From Primorskyibacter flagellatus (lineage in GTDB: Bacteria > Pseudomonadota > Alphaproteobacteria > Rhodobacterales > Rhodobacteraceae), in assembly GCF_900176485.1 (NCBI RefSeq), contig NZ_FWYD01000018.1, positions 1-64,000 on the forward strand: 64,000 nucleotides of DNA, given 5' to 3'. A model generated the notes under the pieces. It did no database searches. It saw only the letters and a program-made list of their open reading frames with translations, and was not told the origin of the DNA. Every line of letters begins with the position of its first letter. Within the stretch, counting starts at the first letter, position 1. Positions 16,490 through 25,085 of this stretch are shown here, in pieces. The position numbers and the translations under genes are program-made.

Positions 16490-17152
16490 TCACTCCGTCA
16501 CAGAATTCCAAGGTGCCTGCGATTGCCAATAGGTGTGCATCTCGGGGTTTGCAGACCCCACCCGATTCATTATCTCCTGAAAACTGTGGGCCATCTGACG
16601 CATCGGCGCTGCTGACTTATGATAGCAAAGGTCTTTTATAGACCGATATGATTTGGCATGACCAAGTCTCTCCAAGGCCGCTGAAACTGCATCACACGCG
16701 GAACCGCTGGCAGTGTTGTCGCCTCTGGTAAGGTCTAGGCCAAAATCCTGCACGATGCGCTTGGCAGACCAGTAAAGCATAACATTATGAGTGAAGGTCG
16801 CTGCCTTCTTGGTTTTCTTGGGCGCATTGATAATGCCCGCCAAAAAAAGGCCTGCAAAAAGACGCCCGTCCTCAGGCATCGCTTCATTTCTGATAAGTCG
16901 TGACGCGATGATGCGCCGAGCCAAATCGAATGCACCACGTTCAATCTCTACGTGTTGAAGGAGCCAGATCAATGCGCCATCGGCGCAACGGTAATAGCCG
17001 CCTTTATCATCTGTTCCGTTAATGACAGGTAGACTCAATGTGAACAGAATCTCCATTGGCTCAATATCAGTTTCTTTCAACTGTTTGTTGGAGACTATCC
17101 CCCGCAATACCATTTCAGCAAAATCTATTGCTTTGGAATATTGATCCGTCAT
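16490..17152 (-). CDS. Hypothetical protein translationally coupled to the integrase
   Basis: A 220-aa soluble, helical protein beginning MTDQYSKAIDFAEMVLRGIV; its ATG overlaps the integrase stop codon by four bases (17149-17152). I recognise no domain. Coupling to an integrase in the order int-then-ORF is unusual for a cargo gene. It suggests a role in recombination or in control of the element rather than host benefit. Confidence 0.5.
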   Translation of the reverse strand: MTDQYSKAIDFAEMVLRGIVSNKQLKETDIEPMEILFTLSLPVINGTDDKGGYYRCADGALIWLLQHVEIERGAFDLARRIIASRLIRNEAMPEDGRLFAGLFLAGIINAPKKTKKAATFTHNVMLYWSAKRIVQDFGLDLTRGDNTASGSACDAVSAALERLGHAKSYRSIKDLCYHKSAAPMRQMAHSFQEIMNRVGSANPEMHTYWQSQAPWNSVTE

Positions 17153-18438
17153 CCAATCTTCACCACATTGTCAGGACGCTCTCCTCCGTCCAAGTAGTAG
17201 GCCCAGTCGTCCATCATCCTTCGGCGCTTTTCGATCATATCGCCGCGCCGATATGACGCCTCGACCGCGTTGCTGATCCGGTGCGCCAGCGCGACTTCGG
17301 CCATGTCACCGGGATAGGTGGTGCGCTCTGCCACCCAATCGCGGAACGTGCTTCGCAGTCCATGCGGTACGGCAGGGCGTTTGCTTTGGCGGTCAACAAA
17401 GCCTGCGCCCCCTGCTTCGATATCCGCCTTGTGCATCCGCTTCATCGCTGCGGAAAGCGTCATGTCCGAAAGTTGACCACCTCGTGCCGCCGGGAAAACC
17501 AGCGGGTTGCCGTCCATCCGTGGCAGAGTTTGAAGCATTGCCACGGCCTCGACAGACAGCGGAACGCGGTGTTCGCGGTCCATCTTCATTCGCGCCGCCG
17601 GAATGATCCACAGCGCCTTTTCGAAGTCGATTTCATCCCAAAGCGCGCCCCTTACCTCTTGTGACCGGGTTGCCGTCAGCGCAAGAAACTCCAACGCCCG
17701 CGCGCCGAAGCCCTCACGTGCCCGCAAGGCAGAAAACCAGCGCGGCGCATCGTCGATCATCAGCGCAGGCTGATTGCTCTCCTTTGCGACCTTGGACGGC
17801 GCGGGCAATAGATCTTTCAGATTGCCCGCCCATCGCGCCGGATTGTCGCCCGTGCGATGCCCCGCCACCGTCGCCCATGACAGCACAGCCTCAATCCGGC
17901 CCCGAAGGCGTGACGCGGTTTCGGTCTTGTCCCGCCATATCGGTTCCAGCACCCGCAGCACGTCTTGGACGGCGATATCCTGTACCAGCATCTTGCCCAG
18001 TTCCGGTTTCGCATAGGTCGCCAAGGTATTCTGCCATTGCTGCCGATGCTTGGCGTTCTTGAAGGCGTCCAGCTTCGCGGCAAGGTATTTGTCGGTCGCA
18101 TCCGCGAAGGTCAGGCCACGGCTTTGAGCTGCTGCCAACGCGGCCTTGGCGGCTTTGCGTTCTTCGATAGGGTCAATGCCTTGGCTGATCTTGTCGCGCG
18201 CCTCGCGGGCCTTTTCGCGGGCCTGTGCCAGCGTGACAGCCGGATAGCCGCCAAGACCAATGTCACGCCGGGCTTCGCCAACCTTGGCGCGTAGCACCCA
18301 AGAGCGGCCCCGCTTCGGTGTCAATTGCAGGTGAAGGCCGGGAACGCCACCGACAGACCGCAGCACGTTTCGATTCCCGCCGGGGTGGACAAGGCGCTTA
18401 ACATCCAGCGCCGTTAACTCATCTGTGACCTTCGGCAT
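17149..18438 (-). CDS. int: P4-type tyrosine integrase
   Basis: From ATG 18438 the protein is 429 aa (an upstream in-frame start at 18498 is possible). An N-terminal DUF4102-like arm-binding domain (GGVPGLHLQLTPKRGRSWVL) is followed by a SAM-like core-binding domain (residues about 105-190) and the catalytic domain. The catalytic domain has Arg in LTATRSQEVRGALWDEID, the box HGLRSTFRDW, His in LAHRISN and the Tyr nucleophile in VEASYRR. All expected residues are present, so it should be active. It reads away from the 20-bp repeat at 18596-18615, the standard att-int arrangement. Confidence 0.9.
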   Translation of the reverse strand: MPKVTDELTALDVKRLVHPGGNRNVLRSVGGVPGLHLQLTPKRGRSWVLRAKVGEARRDIGLGGYPAVTLAQAREKAREARDKISQGIDPIEERKAAKAALAAAQSRGLTFADATDKYLAAKLDAFKNAKHRQQWQNTLATYAKPELGKMLVQDIAVQDVLRVLEPIWRDKTETASRLRGRIEAVLSWATVAGHRTGDNPARWAGNLKDLLPAPSKVAKESNQPALMIDDAPRWFSALRAREGFGARALEFLALTATRSQEVRGALWDEIDFEKALWIIPAARMKMDREHRVPLSVEAVAMLQTLPRMDGNPLVFPAARGGQLSDMTLSAAMKRMHKADIEAGGAGFVDRQSKRPAVPHGLRSTFRDWVAERTTYPGDMAEVALAHRISNAVEASYRRGDMIEKRRRMMDDWAYYLDGGERPDNVVKIG

Positions 18439-18595
18439 ATTTCTATCCCACATCCTACCCAACATAAATAATGTAACTGGATGCATGGGATTGCGCAAGA
18501 TAGCATAGCGCGGCAGGGCGGGTGACTATGAATAGTGTTTATTTTCATAATGGTAAATGGTTCATTGCGTGCGATTGCAAAGCCGTCATGGCGGG

Positions 18596-18615
18596 CACCT
18601 CCTCCGCCACTTGCC
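18596..18615. repeat. Attachment-type direct repeat, right copy (site B)
   Basis: Exact copy of the 20-mer at 12165-12184, about 160 bp upstream of the integrase start. The bases just outside are also similar (ATG-CGG-ACACCT versus ATGGCGGGCACCT). To the right begins a 153-bp stretch that recurs at 29060. Confidence 0.7.
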
Positions 18616-18753
18616 CTTGCGAAAGCATTCTCCCGATCCGGTTCCGGCCGGATTTTTCCGTTGTATTCGAGGGTTATGTGGGAAGGGCTGAACACCTGCC
18701 CATGCGCCAGTAAGCGCGGAAGTGGTCTCTCAGGGCCGATATTCTCTGGACCT
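18601..18753. repeat. 153-bp imperfect direct repeat, copy 1
   Basis: It aligns without length change to 29060-29212, starting at CCTCCGCCACTTGCCCTTG and ending at a GACCT/GGACCT block. Substitutions are scattered along it. It contains an intrinsic-terminator hairpin. I read it as the native sequence downstream of a tRNA-like attachment gene, carried along at each insertion joint. Confidence 0.65.
18636..18657 (+). terminator. Intrinsic terminator after site B
   Basis: ATCCGG (18636-18641) pairs with CCGGAT (18648-18653) around a six-base loop and runs into TTTTT. The same hairpin, with a longer stem, follows site C. A terminator just after a CCA end is what a tRNA gene would have. Confidence 0.6.
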
Positions 18754-18896
18754 CATGACTGTGCGGATTTGGTGTTCAGGTTGTAAGTTTCTGATATCGA
18801 TACTTTTTCACCAAGGTGATGCTAAGCACTTCGACGTCAGTGGCGTTCCCTAAAAAGGACTGAAATCGAACTTTCAACCTGCATGGCTCGGGTCCG

Positions 18897-19415
18897 TCAA
18901 TCCGACGCTGGTAGTGGTGATAGCCCAAGTTCCTTCAGAAACGCGTTGTGTTTCGTTGTTGACTTCCGAATTCGCTTCTCGATTTCGACCAACTCCTCGT
19001 GCGTGGCCGACAGATCGATGGCCACCTCATCTTTGGCCGTGCTGACGTAGCGCGAGATGTTCAGGTTGAAGTCGTTGGCCTCAATTTCGTCCATTCCTAC
19101 GCGTCTGGCGTACCGTTCGATGCTCTCCGGACGCTGTTGGTAGGTGTCGATGATCTTTTCGATATGCCCATCGGACAAATAGTTCTGTCGCTTGCCCCTT
19201 TCAAAGTGCTCTGACGCATTGATGAACAGGACGTCATCGGGTTTTTTGCACTTCTTCAGGACGAGGATGCAGACCGGAATGCCAGTTGAATAGAACAGGT
19301 TCGCCGGAAGGCCGATGACGGTGTCGATGTGCCCGTCTACGAGGAGCTTGCGGCGGATCTTCGCCTCCGCCCCACCTCGGAACAACACACCGTGCGGTAG
19401 GATGCCGCAGGTGAA
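18897..19415 (-). pseudogene. Type I restriction methyltransferase HsdM, C-terminal fragment
   Basis: The frame matches the C-terminal part of HsdM: ILPHGVLFRGGAEAKIRRKL, then DTVIGLPANLFYSTGIPVCI, then VLFINASEHFERGKRQNYLS and a helical tail ending LGLSPLPASD. The N-terminal half with the SAM-binding and NPPY motifs is missing. The upstream sequence to 19568 is open but unrelated, so the break lies near 19410. No hsdR or hsdS is nearby. It is a relic of a lost restriction system. Confidence 0.75.
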
Positions 19416-19684
19416 ATTGCCGAAGCGGCTGAACCTCGACCGGGATGCAGAGCGGGGGTTGGATAGCTTGCCGGGGCTGATCGTGGCGAAATGGGTCGAA
19501 GGACGGTGATATTTCGAACCACACAGTCTAGCTGGGGAGCGAACCGAAGCCACCTGGAGTTCCTTCAAGCAAGACTTGCATCATATGGTTAAGGCCGACG
19601 GCAATCTCGTGCCCGAGAGGATGGGGTTCGGCCACGCCCGCGAGCTTCAGCGTCTCGGGCAACAGCGTCAGTTGGACCGGATCG

Positions 19685-20344
19685 CCCGGCGACTGGGGTT
19701 TGCGCCGCATGGTGCTGCACTACGCCCATCTCTGCGCGGCGGCGGGCGGCGTCGACGCCTTCCTGATCGGCACGGAGATGCGCGGGCTGACCACGATCCG
19801 CTCGAGCGCCAGCAGCTATCCGGCGGTGCAGGCCTATCGGGACCTGCTCGCGGACGTGCGCTCGACCCTCGGGTCCGGGACGAAGATCGGCTATGCGGCC
19901 GACTGGTCGGAGTACTTTGGCCACCAGCCGGGTGACGGCTCGGGCGATGTGTTCTTCCATCTCGATCCGCTCTGGGCCGATCCGGAGATCGATTTCGTCG
20001 GGATCGACAACTACATGCCGCTCTCGGACTGGCGTGACGGGTTCGAGCACGCCGACGCGCAGGAGGGCTGGCCCGCGATCTACGACCGCGCCTATCTCCA
20101 GGCCAACATCGCGGGCGGCGAAGGTTTCGACTGGTTCTATGCCAGCGCAGCCGACCGCTTCGCGCAGGTCCGTACCCCGATCACCGATGGCGCCGCCAGC
20201 AAGCCGTGGGTGTTCCGCTACAAGGATCTGCGCGCCTGGTGGTCGAACGCGCATTACGACCGCCCGGGCGGGGTGGAGAGCGGCACGCCGACGGCATGGG
20301 TGCCGCAATCCAAGCCGATCTGGTTCACCGAGCTTGGGTGTCCG
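19685..20344 (+). pseudogene. Tail 'megatron' protein, TIM-barrel fragment
   Basis: The frame GDWGLRRMVLHYAHLCAAAG, then FLIGTEMRGLTTIR, DWSEYFGHQPGDGSGDVFFH and WVPQSKPIWFTELGCPG is the glycoside-hydrolase-like TIM-barrel region of the large baseplate protein of gene transfer agents and related rhodobacterial phages. Both ends are broken. The left joins unrelated sequence near 19680; the right switches abruptly near 20345 into the 3' part of an endolysin-type gene in another frame. The joint is a deletion that removed the megatron C-terminus and the genes that normally follow it. Confidence 0.75.
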
Positions 20345-20615
20345 GGCGACGGCATTTGCAGCCGAGATGCCGCCTGCGCGCGAGGTTCTGGCCGACAGCC
20401 GCACCATGAAGGGCGGTGGCGCGGCCGGAGTGGCGACACTGGGTGCTGCCGGGGTGGAGGTTGCGCAGAGCGTCCTGGCCGAGACCCAGAACGCGATCCT
20501 GCCGCTCGTGCCGTACCTCGACACGCTTCGCTGGGTGTTCATTGCCGTGGCGCTTGGCGGCATCGCGGTCACGATCTACGCCCGGCTCGATGACTGGCAC
20601 CGGGGGCAGAGATGA
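20345..20615 (+). pseudogene. Endolysin-type gene, 3' fragment with membrane segment (copy 1)
   Basis: The frame runs AFAAEMPPAREVLADSRTMK, a Gly/Ala-rich linker, then PYLDTLRWVFIAVALGGIAV and ends DDWHRGQR. It matches codon for codon the C-terminal half of the M15-peptidase gene at 34158-34832. The peptidase domain itself is missing here. The retained piece has one transmembrane segment. Its stop overlaps the start of the next gene (ATGA). Confidence 0.7.
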
Positions 20616-20869
20616 TCGCCGGCATTTTCGGCGGGATCGCCGCCACCCCATGGATGCGGGCGGCGCTGCGGTTCGGAGCCATCGCCCTCACCATCGTCCT
20701 GTTCCTGCTGTCGATCCGCCGTTCCGGCGAACGCGTCGGGCGGATCGCTGAACGTCTCGAAATCACGGAGAAAGCCAATGAAATCCAACGCCGGATGCTG
20801 GAGGCGGCGGCTCGCCGTCTTCGTGATCGTGACGAGCTGGTTGACCGGCTGCGCGACGGAGGGTTTTGA
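20612..20869 (+). CDS. Inner-membrane spanin-like protein (copy 1)
   Basis: An 85-aa protein with an N-terminal transmembrane helix (FGAIALTIVLFLLSI) and a charged coiled-coil tail (RLEITEKANEIQRRMLEAAA, RRLRDRDELVDRLRDGGF). This is the i-spanin (Rz) layout. It is coupled to the preceding lysis-gene fragment, and its 3' part is overlapped in another frame by a small lipoprotein gene, the classic Rz/Rz1 arrangement. It would join inner and outer membrane at the last step of phage lysis. Confidence 0.65.
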   Translation: MIAGIFGGIAATPWMRAALRFGAIALTIVLFLLSIRRSGERVGRIAERLEITEKANEIQRRMLEAAARRLRDRDELVDRLRDGGF

Positions 20870-21035
20870 GACCGGCGGCCTGGGAGCATGCCCGCCGATC
20901 GTGGAGTATAGTAACGCGTTTCAGGCGCGGGCGGCAGAGGAATTGGCGCTACTGCCGGATGGGTCGGCTGTCCTGGATATGCTGCGCGACTATGCAGTCA
21001 TGCGGAATCAAGCCCGGGTTGCGTCCACGCGATAG
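20778..21035 (+). CDS. Outer-membrane spanin-like lipoprotein nested in the i-spanin gene (copy 1)
   Basis: An 85-aa product beginning MKSNAGCWRRRLAVFVIVTS followed by the lipobox WLTGCA. It starts inside the i-spanin gene in another frame, after GGAGAAAG, and ends 166 bp past it. A short lipoprotein overlapping an Rz-like gene is diagnostic for Rz1/o-spanins. The mature part (ACPPIVEYSNAFQARAAEEL) matches copy 2 at 34995-35252. Confidence 0.65.
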   Translation: MKSNAGCWRRRLAVFVIVTSWLTGCATEGFETGGLGACPPIVEYSNAFQARAAEELALLPDGSAVLDMLRDYAVMRNQARVASTR

Positions 21036-21037
21036 GG

Positions 21038-22813
21038 CTATTCGGCCGCGATTGGCTGCTTCGACACCTCCTCGCCAAGCAAGTTGGCAAACATCCCCGG
21101 AGTCGCGGCCAGTTCCTCGTAGTGGCCGCTCTGGACGATCCGCCCCCTGTCAAGAACGACTATTCGATCGGCCCAAACTAGAGTGTCTAGCCGATGGGCG
21201 ACCATGACCATGGCGCGGCCTTGTGCGTGACAACGTAGTTCATCCATGAGTTCGGCTTGGGTTTTTCCGTCGAGACCGGACGTCGCTTCGTCCAGAACTA
21301 CAAGGCGGGCTGTCTTTTTTGCGAAAACACGCGCTAGAGACAGCCGCTGGACTTGACCTGGTGAGATGTTATCTCCGCGCTCCGTCAGTTCCTTTCCGAG
21401 CGGCAGGTCAAGGCGCGCAGTGGTCAGTGCCTGCTCAAGTACAGCGTTTTCGACATCGCCTTCGCGCACGACACATTCGACGATGTTGGCGCGCACAGTG
21501 GCCTTGCGGACGTATGGTTTCTGCGGGCCGTAGCTTACCAAGTCAGCGAGCGTCCCCTTGGCGACGTCACGCACCTCAGCGCCGAAGACCTCGAGCTTGC
21601 CATCATAGTCCGGCAGGAGGCCGAGGATCGCCTTCAGGAGCGTGGTTTTTCCACCGCCGGATGGACCTGCGATTCCAATCACTTCCCCGGCATGAATATC
21701 GAGGTCGATCTCGTCCAGGGTGATTTCCTTGGTGCCGTCGAGCGCGGTGCGTCTCAGTGACAAACCACGTGTGTGCACCACCGGGGTCCCAGCCACGAAC
21801 GCTGGTGCGACAGCTCCACTAAGCCCTGGGTCGTCGGCCGCATCGATCACCTTGTTAGCCGCGTCGATGTGGAGGGCTGCTTCATGCATCTCATCGGCCA
21901 CGCGGTGGAGCTGCTGCAGCGGAATCGCGGCGGATTTATAGAGCATCGCCAACGTAAGGATTGTGCCGGGCGTCATGTTGTCGCCCACCACGAAGAAGAT
22001 CCCGATTCCTACCACAAGCGCCTGGCCGAGGTCTTCAATCAGGCCCTTGATAGCGTCGAAAGCCATCATCCACTTGTGGTGTAGGAACTCCGTCTCCTTA
22101 ATGACACGGGTCTCGCCATCGAACCGGCTGCGCACGTTCTTGGCCATGTCCGAGGCACGGACGAAATCGAGGTGCGAGAGGAGTTCGGTGATTTGCCCTG
22201 CTAAACTGGCAGCCTTCTGGATCAACGTGATCCTGATACCCTTCTGGCTCCGGATCTGCAGCACGGTGACGATCGCGCTGAGCGCCAGTACGATGAGGAT
22301 CACGCCACCCGCGTAGAAGTTTTCGCGAAAGGCGAAGATCACCGCGGGGATCGCGATTGCAAGCAGCGGGATCGCATCAAGGAAGATAAGCTTAAGCCAG
22401 CGGACCATTCCGTGGACACGTTTGTCAAGCAGGACGGCGACTTCACCCGAGCGCAGGCTCTGGATCGCGTCGACTCGCAGAGACAAGATTTTGCGAAGGT
22501 TGCCCATGGTGACATTGCGTTGCAGCCCAACGGCAGTGCGCTCGACGAGGAATTTCTGCATGACCACGAGGAGGATGCGTACGAGCAGGACGGCCACGAT
22601 CATGAGAAAGATCGGCCAAACTTCGGACGCGGCGCCGTTTTCAACGATCATGTCGACGATGTCGCCGAGGTAGACGGCTGGCAAGTTGGCCAAGAAGCCC
22701 GCTGCGATGACGGCACCGGTCGCTGTTGCCATTGCGATTGTCCCGCCCCGGCCGAGGCGCTCAAACAGACTCTTAACAGGTTTGGGGCGGTGGTGTTCGG
22801 GTTGCTGTTTCAT
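21038..22813 (-). CDS. ABC exporter (fused permease and ATPase)
   Basis: A 591-aa ABC half-exporter: six transmembrane helices in residues ~25-300, then the ATPase domain with Walker A GPSGGGKTT, signature ISPGQVQRLSLAR (non-canonical SPGQ for SGGQ), Walker B LVVLDEATSGLD and switch MVAHRLDTL. No N-terminal peptidase domain is present. It is the last gene of a minus-strand set of four with a permease and two unknown proteins. The substrate cannot be deduced; export of a small peptide, lipid or metabolite made or handled by the upstream genes is possible. Confidence 0.75.
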   Translation of the reverse strand: MKQQPEHHRPKPVKSLFERLGRGGTIAMATATGAVIAAGFLANLPAVYLGDIVDMIVENGAASEVWPIFLMIVAVLLVRILLVVMQKFLVERTAVGLQRNVTMGNLRKILSLRVDAIQSLRSGEVAVLLDKRVHGMVRWLKLIFLDAIPLLAIAIPAVIFAFRENFYAGGVILIVLALSAIVTVLQIRSQKGIRITLIQKAASLAGQITELLSHLDFVRASDMAKNVRSRFDGETRVIKETEFLHHKWMMAFDAIKGLIEDLGQALVVGIGIFFVVGDNMTPGTILTLAMLYKSAAIPLQQLHRVADEMHEAALHIDAANKVIDAADDPGLSGAVAPAFVAGTPVVHTRGLSLRRTALDGTKEITLDEIDLDIHAGEVIGIAGPSGGGKTTLLKAILGLLPDYDGKLEVFGAEVRDVAKGTLADLVSYGPQKPYVRKATVRANIVECVVREGDVENAVLEQALTTARLDLPLGKELTERGDNISPGQVQRLSLARVFAKKTARLVVLDEATSGLDGKTQAELMDELRCHAQGRAMVMVAHRLDTLVWADRIVVLDRGRIVQSGHYEELAATPGMFANLLGEEVSKQPIAAE

Positions 22814-22898
22814 ATCGTCGTCCTTTCCGGGTAGATATGTCGTCGGGAGGGGCTGAGGCGGGTGCCGCGGGCGAGGTAGCCCACGGCATAAGGCCAGA

Positions 22899-24428
22899 TC
22901 ATGCCGCCGAGCCGACCGACGTAATCGAGCGTTGACTCTTCTGGCGGTGCTGGCTCCAGATCATCACGCCGAGGACTATGAGCAGAGCCAGCGGCAAAAG
23001 GTTCAGCAGCCAGGCCTGCTCAAGGGTGGAAGCGAGGAGTATCCAGGTGATCGAAAGGCCGAGCTGAGCCATCGCAGTCACCAAGCCGAAGCCAAAGTAG
23101 CTCATCGCTCCCCAGGCAGCGCGACCCTCGTCATCGACGAAACCCGCCTTGACGACCTCACCCCGCAGCGTGGGACCGGCTGTTGCCGAGTGCATGAACA
23201 TGCTGGAGCCCGCACAAATTGAAGCCGCGAAAGCCACTCCGATCAAATCACCGAGCGGCGACAGCGGACCCTCGCTTAGGCTGATGAAGATCGGCAGCAC
23301 CGCAGCCGTCGCAGGCCCGGCGGAGAACATGCCTGCGGCGATGGTAACGAGGATCATAAGGGCGATCAGCAGCATCGCGCTGTCGGGAATCGCCGCGACC
23401 AGCGCATTGGCGATAAACCCAACCACCCCAAGGACCGATACCAGCGCGGCGACGGCAAGGATCGTCATCATAATAACTAGGGTCTTGAGGTCATACTGGC
23501 TGATCACCTCGGCAGATCGCTTAGGGCCTGTCAAAACAGCTGCCGTCGCGACGCCAACCACTGCCGTCATGAAGAAAGGCCAGTCCTCGGGTGAAACCAG
23601 CGCCCAGGCGAGCACCATAGTCACAAACACGCCGCTGAGCACAATCGCGCGTGGTAGATCGGGCCTGACGTGCCGGGTACGGGCATCCATCAGCGAAAGA
23701 TTAATACGAGTGCGGGCCTCTTCCTGTGGGTTCGAGGTCTTTGCCTGCAGACGCTGAAGGGCAAAGGCGTATGCAATGATCGCCATCAGCGCGATGCTGA
23801 GCGCGAGCGGGAACGCTCCGAGGAGGTAGGGCGTGAACCCGACGAGGCCGCTTGACATCAGCAAAATGGCTGGGAAGTCGCCCATCGGTGTGGCCATGCC
23901 CCCAAGGTTGCACAGCACAAGCATCAACGCGAGGAACATGGAGGTCACGCTGGCCGGCGCCCGCATCGCGCGAAGCAAAGTGAGAAAGATCGGCGCTAGC
24001 ACAAAAATGGCCGCGAGATTGTTTAGCATCGCTGAAGATCCGAACATGAGCAGGCCCATCAGCATTGCGGCGAGCGCAGAGCGCCCCTTGGTGGCTCGGG
24101 CGAGTTTGAACCCGATCGCGTCCAGCGCTCCGGTCTGTGCGACGAAACGGCTGAAAACGTCTAGCGCGACAAGGATGGCCAGCACATCGACAGGGAAGGC
24201 GGTGGCCAATTCACCGAACCGGACCTGACCGGTTGCGAAGAGCGTCACAAAGCCCACAATTGCTGCGAAGGCGAGCATGCTTAGCAGCGTCGCCCGCCCC
24301 ACGAAGTGGTGGGTCTCGGGAACTTCTTCAGGTGGCACATGCCGGGGGTTGTCCACCTCAGACCCTGCGATCAGTCGCAGCGCCCGGTGTTCCTGCAGAA
24401 GCGGGTTGGTGTTTGCTTGTTCGCTCAT
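22899..24428 (-). CDS. Ion-transporter (IT) superfamily permease, ArsB/NhaD-like
   Basis: A 509-aa membrane protein with about 11-12 hydrophobic helices after a ~45-residue cytosolic start. It shows the internal duplication and helix-break motifs of the ArsB/NhaD/DASS group: SAMLNNLAAIFVLAPIFLTL, LVLCNLGGMATPMGDFPAIL in the first half and MFSAGPATAAVLPIFI, CAGSSMFMHSATAGPTLRGE in the second. Such permeases move anions or exchange Na+/H+. It follows the 213-aa gene by 15 bases, so they are probably co-transcribed. Calling it an arsenite pump is not justified; no ars genes are nearby. Confidence 0.7.
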   Translation of the reverse strand: MSEQANTNPLLQEHRALRLIAGSEVDNPRHVPPEEVPETHHFVGRATLLSMLAFAAIVGFVTLFATGQVRFGELATAFPVDVLAILVALDVFSRFVAQTGALDAIGFKLARATKGRSALAAMLMGLLMFGSSAMLNNLAAIFVLAPIFLTLLRAMRAPASVTSMFLALMLVLCNLGGMATPMGDFPAILLMSSGLVGFTPYLLGAFPLALSIALMAIIAYAFALQRLQAKTSNPQEEARTRINLSLMDARTRHVRPDLPRAIVLSGVFVTMVLAWALVSPEDWPFFMTAVVGVATAAVLTGPKRSAEVISQYDLKTLVIMMTILAVAALVSVLGVVGFIANALVAAIPDSAMLLIALMILVTIAAGMFSAGPATAAVLPIFISLSEGPLSPLGDLIGVAFAASICAGSSMFMHSATAGPTLRGEVVKAGFVDDEGRAAWGAMSYFGFGLVTAMAQLGLSITWILLASTLEQAWLLNLLPLALLIVLGVMIWSQHRQKSQRSITSVGSAA

Positions 24429-24443
24429 GGGGTGTCCTTTCGA

Positions 24444-25085
24444 TCAGACGTTGTTGACGACAGCTTCGAGCCCGTCGGGGTGGCAGCAGTCAGTGAACTG
24501 GTCGCGGCGAACCATCTGCCAGTTATCAAGGCGGCGGTCGTGGATAGTGGTTTCGCTGAGCGGCAGTATCGCGATCACGTCGCCGGTGAAGCGCTGTCCC
24601 CGTACGCTGCCCAAGGCGCGGGCAGCGGCGGCATCAACCATGACGTAGCCACTGCCAGCATCGAAGCCGATTGCGACGACGGTCGTTCGGGCTTCAAGTA
24701 CTGGCACAAGCCCTTGCGCGAGGACCTGTACATCAAGACCCGCCGGAACGTTCTGGGCAACATTCCGGCATTCCCGTAGGGTGACCCGTGGCGGCAGGAG
24801 CAGATCTGTCCTGCCGCCGAAGTTGGTCGCGTGAAGTGCCTCGAGCAGACCCAAGTCATTGCCAAGCATAAGAACGCGGGTAACTTCGCGCGCCTGGATT
24901 AACGAGAGCACGCAGCTCTGCAGAGCCAGCCGCCAGTACTGCTCAGGCAACTTGACGACGGTTTCAGGGGCGACGAGCGATGCATCGCTCGTCGCCAGTT
25001 CGCGGTCCTCTTCTTCGCATTGCGCGAGCCCCCAGAGGAGGCCGCCAATGCCAACCGCGTCAAGCGTGGCTTGAAACTCAGACAT
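24444..25085 (-). CDS. Unknown 213-aa protein of the export cassette
   Basis: It starts MSEFQATLDAVGIGGLLWGL, overlapping the stop of the gene before it by eight bases. The middle has a Rossmann-like alternation (TRVLMLGNDLGLLEALHATN, TTVVAIGFDAGSGYVMVD), and the C-terminus carries a Cys-Cys-His cluster (TDCCHPDGLEAVVNNV). I do not recognise a family. Operon position suggests that it works with the IT permease and the ABC exporter. Confidence 0.5.
   Translation of the reverse strand: MSEFQATLDAVGIGGLLWGLAQCEEEDRELATSDASLVAPETVVKLPEQYWRLALQSCVLSLIQAREVTRVLMLGNDLGLLEALHATNFGGRTDLLLPPRVTLRECRNVAQNVPAGLDVQVLAQGLVPVLEARTTVVAIGFDAGSGYVMVDAAAARALGSVRGQRFTGDVIAILPLSETTIHDRRLDNWQMVRRDQFTDCCHPDGLEAVVNNV

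Noticed and set aside
19589-20572. 327-aa minus-strand ORF
   Set aside because: Antisense shadow of the megatron and endolysin fragments in GC-rich DNA; the plus strand has recognisable protein similarity.
22899-24428. Arsenite efflux pump ArsB
   Set aside because: The fold is of the same superfamily, but no arsR, arsC or arsA lies nearby and the neighbours are unknown proteins, so a specific substrate is not supported.
24444-25085. RiPP precursor or leader based on the C-terminal CCHPDG segment
   Set aside because: The protein is 213 aa with Rossmann-like alternation, and no maturation enzyme of a known RiPP class is adjacent.
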